Of a stretch of 8,435 nucleotides of DNA, positions 6,166 through 8,435 are shown piece by piece (the first letter of the stretch is position 1; the number at the start of each line of letters is the position of its first letter). Source of the stretch: Flavobacteriales bacterium (GTDB taxonomy: Bacteria; Bacteroidota; Bacteroidia; Flavobacteriales_D; Sanyastnellaceae); assembly GCA_028823435.1 (NCBI GenBank), contig JAPKBK010000073.1, forward strand, positions 1-8,435, written 5' to 3'. The translations under genes were made by a program, and so were the position numbers. The notes under the pieces are model-generated. The model was not told where the DNA came from and searched no databases. It was given only the letters and a program-made list of their open reading frames with translations.

Positions 6166-8435
6166 GTGGCAGGTAAGGTTACACCTTTGATGAAGCAATA
6201 TAACCGGATTAAGGAAAAACATCCGGATACCATTCTGCTTTTTCGCGTGGGAGATTTTTATGAAACCTTCGGACAAGATGCCGTAATTGCAGCCCGTGTG
6301 CTCAATATTATTTTGGCCAAACGCGGAAGTGGAAGTGCATCGGAGATCGAACTCGCAGGTTTTCCTTATCATTCTTTAGACAATTATCTACCTAAATTGG
6401 TTCGGTCTGGGCTGAAGGTTGCCGTATGTGATCAGTTGGAAGACCCTAAGCAGGCAAAAGGGCTTGTGAAGAGAGGTGTGACAGAATTAGTGACACCAGG
6501 TGTTGTTATGCACGATCAGGTACTCACGTCTAGCGAGAACCATTATCTGGCAGCGATACACTGGACCAGAAAAGGGTGTGGGGTAGCGTTTCTCGATATT
6601 TCAACGGGCGAATTTATGGCGGCAGAGGGTGACCCTGACTGGATTGACAGGCTCTTGAAGAGTCTTAATCCCAAGGAGTGGGTATGCCAAAAACAATTTG
6701 AAAATGATTTAAAATCCCTGTTCGGAGATGATACACCTATCTCAAAACTCGATGATTGGGTCTTTTCCGAGGAATTTGCGACCGAAAAACTACATGGTCA
6801 GTTTGGGACGACCTCACTGAAAGGCTTTGGGCTGGATGATGCGCCTTTGGCAAAGATTGCCGCAGGGGTCATTCTTCAGTATTTAGAATTTACGCATCAC
6901 ACAAAACTTGGACACCTTCAGGGTGTGAAGAGGTTGAGGGAGCAAGATGGGATGTGGCTTGATCGATTTACCGTGAGAAATCTGGAGATTCTCTATCCCA
7001 CACACCCCGATGGACAGTCACTCGCTGACAACATCGATCGCACATCGACGCCTATGGGAGCGCGAATGATGCGGAGATGGTTGGTGATGCCCCTTACGGA
7101 TATTCAGGAAATTGAATTGAGGCAGAATGCTGTTTCTGTTTTGTCTGAGGACGAACAACTGCAGGGTCAATTGAAGACAATACTATCTGGAGTTGGAGAT
7201 TTGGAGCGCCTGGCGTCGAAAGCCAGTTCTGCCAGAATTAATCCAAGGGAACTCGTTCAGGTAAGGCGCGGACTCGAAGCGGTTCTAATGATTGCAGAAG
7301 TAACGGCTGGGGAGGAAGCCCTGATTCCAACATTGGAGCGTCTTTCACCTTGTGATGACTTACTTAAAAGACTGACTGAGGAATTAGAAGATGAAGCACC
7401 TACACAAGTGGGGAAAGGAGCGGTGATCAAAGCAGGCGTAGATGCAGGACTCGATGAAATTAGAAGTTTGGCCTTTGAAAGTGACAAAGCACTTGAAGCG
7501 ATCCGCATCAGGGAAACAGGGATCACAGGAATAACTTCACTGAAGATAGGGTTTAACAATGTTTTCGGATACTATCTGGAAGTAAGGCATGCACATAAGG
7601 ATAAGGTGCCTGAAGAATGGATCAGGAAGCAAACCCTGACGCAAGCTGAAAGGTATATTACTGAAGAGCTTAAAGAACTGGAAACACGTATTCTAGATGC
7701 GAAGGACAAGGCGCTGTATATGGAGCAACGCCTTTATGAATCCCTTGTAGCTGAGACCGTGAAAAACACCACTGAATTAATCACAAACGCAAGGGCCATA
7801 GGCGCAACAGATGTGCTGGTGAGTTTTGCTGAGGTGGCTACAGATTTCGGATATACAAGACCGAGAATGAAGGAGTCACATGGCATAAGTATCGTCGGAG
7901 GACGTCATCCCGTGATTGAACGCCAACTTCCTTTGGGCGAATCGTACGTCGCGAACGACCTCACTCTCAATCCAGACAACGCTCAAATATTAATGATTAC
8001 CGGACCAAATATGGCTGGTAAAAGTGCGCTCCTCAGACAAACAGCGCTTATTTCCCTGATGGCTCAATGTGGCAGTTTTGTTCCAGCAAGAAGTGCGGAG
8101 CTCGGAATCCTAGATCGAATCTTTACGCGGGTCGGTGCCTCAGACAATATCTCGAGTGGAGAATCTACGTTTATGGTTGAGATGAACGAAACCGCATCGA
8201 TACTTAACAACATCACAGATAGAAGTTTGGTTCTTCTAGATGAGATCGGACGAGGCACAAGCACATACGACGGTGTAAGCATCGCATGGGCAATCGCAGA
8301 ATACCTTCACGGGTCAGACAAATTGAGACCTCTCACATTGTTTGCGACGCACTACCACGAGCTAAATGAGATGCAAGCCATCTTTTCTAGGATAAGAAAT
8401 TACAACGTAAGTGTGCGAGAAGTAGGCGGAAAGAT
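6166..8435 (+). CDS. mutS: DNA mismatch repair protein MutS (3' end beyond window)
   Basis: MutS binds mismatches and small loops and, after ATP exchange, recruits MutL. 756 codons are present; the family in this phylum is about 860-880 aa, so roughly the last 110 residues (dimerisation and tail) lie outside. The mismatch-reading motif GDFYE is at 29-33 (F31 stacks on the mispaired base, E33 contacts it). The connector, lever and clamp regions follow to about 590. The ATPase domain has Walker A GPNMAGKS (613-620), the conserved segment FTRVGASDNISSGESTFMVE (653-672), Walker B LVLLDE (688-693) with GRGTSTYDG next to it, and FATHYHEL (726-733). Start: GTG at 6166 gives M-A-G-K-V-T-P-L-M-K-Q-Y, matching the usual MutS N-terminus; an in-frame TAA at 6151 limits extension. 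The first ATG, at 6190, would remove the conserved TPL. An A-rich stretch precedes the GTG. No break or missing motif is seen. Confidence 0.96.
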   Translation, partial: MAGKVTPLMKQYNRIKEKHPDTILLFRVGDFYETFGQDAVIAARVLNIILAKRGSGSASEIELAGFPYHSLDNYLPKLVRSGLKVAVCDQLEDPKQAKGLVKRGVTELVTPGVVMHDQVLTSSENHYLAAIHWTRKGCGVAFLDISTGEFMAAEGDPDWIDRLLKSLNPKEWVCQKQFENDLKSLFGDDTPISKLDDWVFSEEFATEKLHGQFGTTSLKGFGLDDAPLAKIAAGVILQYLEFTHHTKLGHLQGVKRLREQDGMWLDRFTVRNLEILYPTHPDGQSLADNIDRTSTPMGARMMRRWLVMPLTDIQEIELRQNAVSVLSEDEQLQGQLKTILSGVGDLERLASKASSARINPRELVQVRRGLEAVLMIAEVTAGEEALIPTLERLSPCDDLLKRLTEELEDEAPTQVGKGAVIKAGVDAGLDEIRSLAFESDKALEAIRIRETGITGITSLKIGFNNVFGYYLEVRHAHKDKVPEEWIRKQTLTQAERYITEELKELETRILDAKDKALYMEQRLYESLVAETVKNTTELITNARAIGATDVLVSFAEVATDFGYTRPRMKESHGISIVGGRHPVIERQLPLGESYVANDLTLNPDNAQILMITGPNMAGKSALLRQTALISLMAQCGSFVPARSAELGILDRIFTRVGASDNISSGESTFMVEMNETASILNNITDRSLVLLDEIGRGTSTYDGVSIAWAIAEYLHGSDKLRPLTLFATHYHELNEMQAIFSRIRNYNVSVREVGGK

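Noticed and set aside
7257..7559. A 100-codon minus-strand open frame inside mutS
   Set aside because: Antisense to intact mutS coding sequence, Ser/Ala-rich low-information translation, no promoter or family resemblance.

Overview
The window looks like chromosomal DNA of a member of the Bacteroidota, probably a flavobacterium-like lineage. The evidence is the protein flavour (ClpX Walker A written GETGTGKT, a ClpP N-terminus typical of the phylum, MutS opening with TPLMKQY), a Bacteroidota-type TAnnTTTG promoter box ahead of the tRNA, the lack of clear Shine-Dalgarno sequences, and a helix-hairpin-helix/beta-barrel export protein of a kind characteristic of this phylum. The assignment is inference from recognised sequence patterns; no search was run.

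Layout. Positions 27-2422 on the minus strand carry two overlapping genes for exported proteins. The first-transcribed gene encodes an unrecognised Trp-rich secreted protein of about 248 aa. The second encodes a ~551 aa protein with a signal peptide, a degenerate helix-hairpin-helix (HhH) segment and a long beta-strand-rich region resembling the Bacteroidota HhH/barrel family. Positions 2423-2538 are a divergent intergenic region holding a good promoter for the plus strand. A tRNA-Leu(TAG) lies at 2539-2620, and 38 bases later the plus-strand block begins: tig (trigger factor), clpP, clpX and the 5' 756 codons of mutS, which runs off the window end.

How the genes relate. Trigger factor, ClpP and ClpX form a classical protein quality-control cluster: nascent-chain folding at the ribosome, then ATP-driven unfolding and proteolysis by ClpXP. 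clpP and clpX are 30 bases apart and surely co-transcribed. tig may be read from the tRNA-Leu promoter, since nothing between tRNA and tig looks like a terminator or promoter. The 113-base tig-clpP gap contains an inverted repeat and a perfect 12-bp palindrome, so clpPX may have its own control. mutS (DNA mismatch recognition) starts with GTG after a 106-base gap holding a weak promoter candidate; I see no functional link between it and ClpXP.

No gene-free stretch exceeds 300 bases. I found no mobile element, CRISPR array, rRNA or obvious new defence or metabolic system. Most of the window is housekeeping; the least explained part is the exported minus-strand gene pair.
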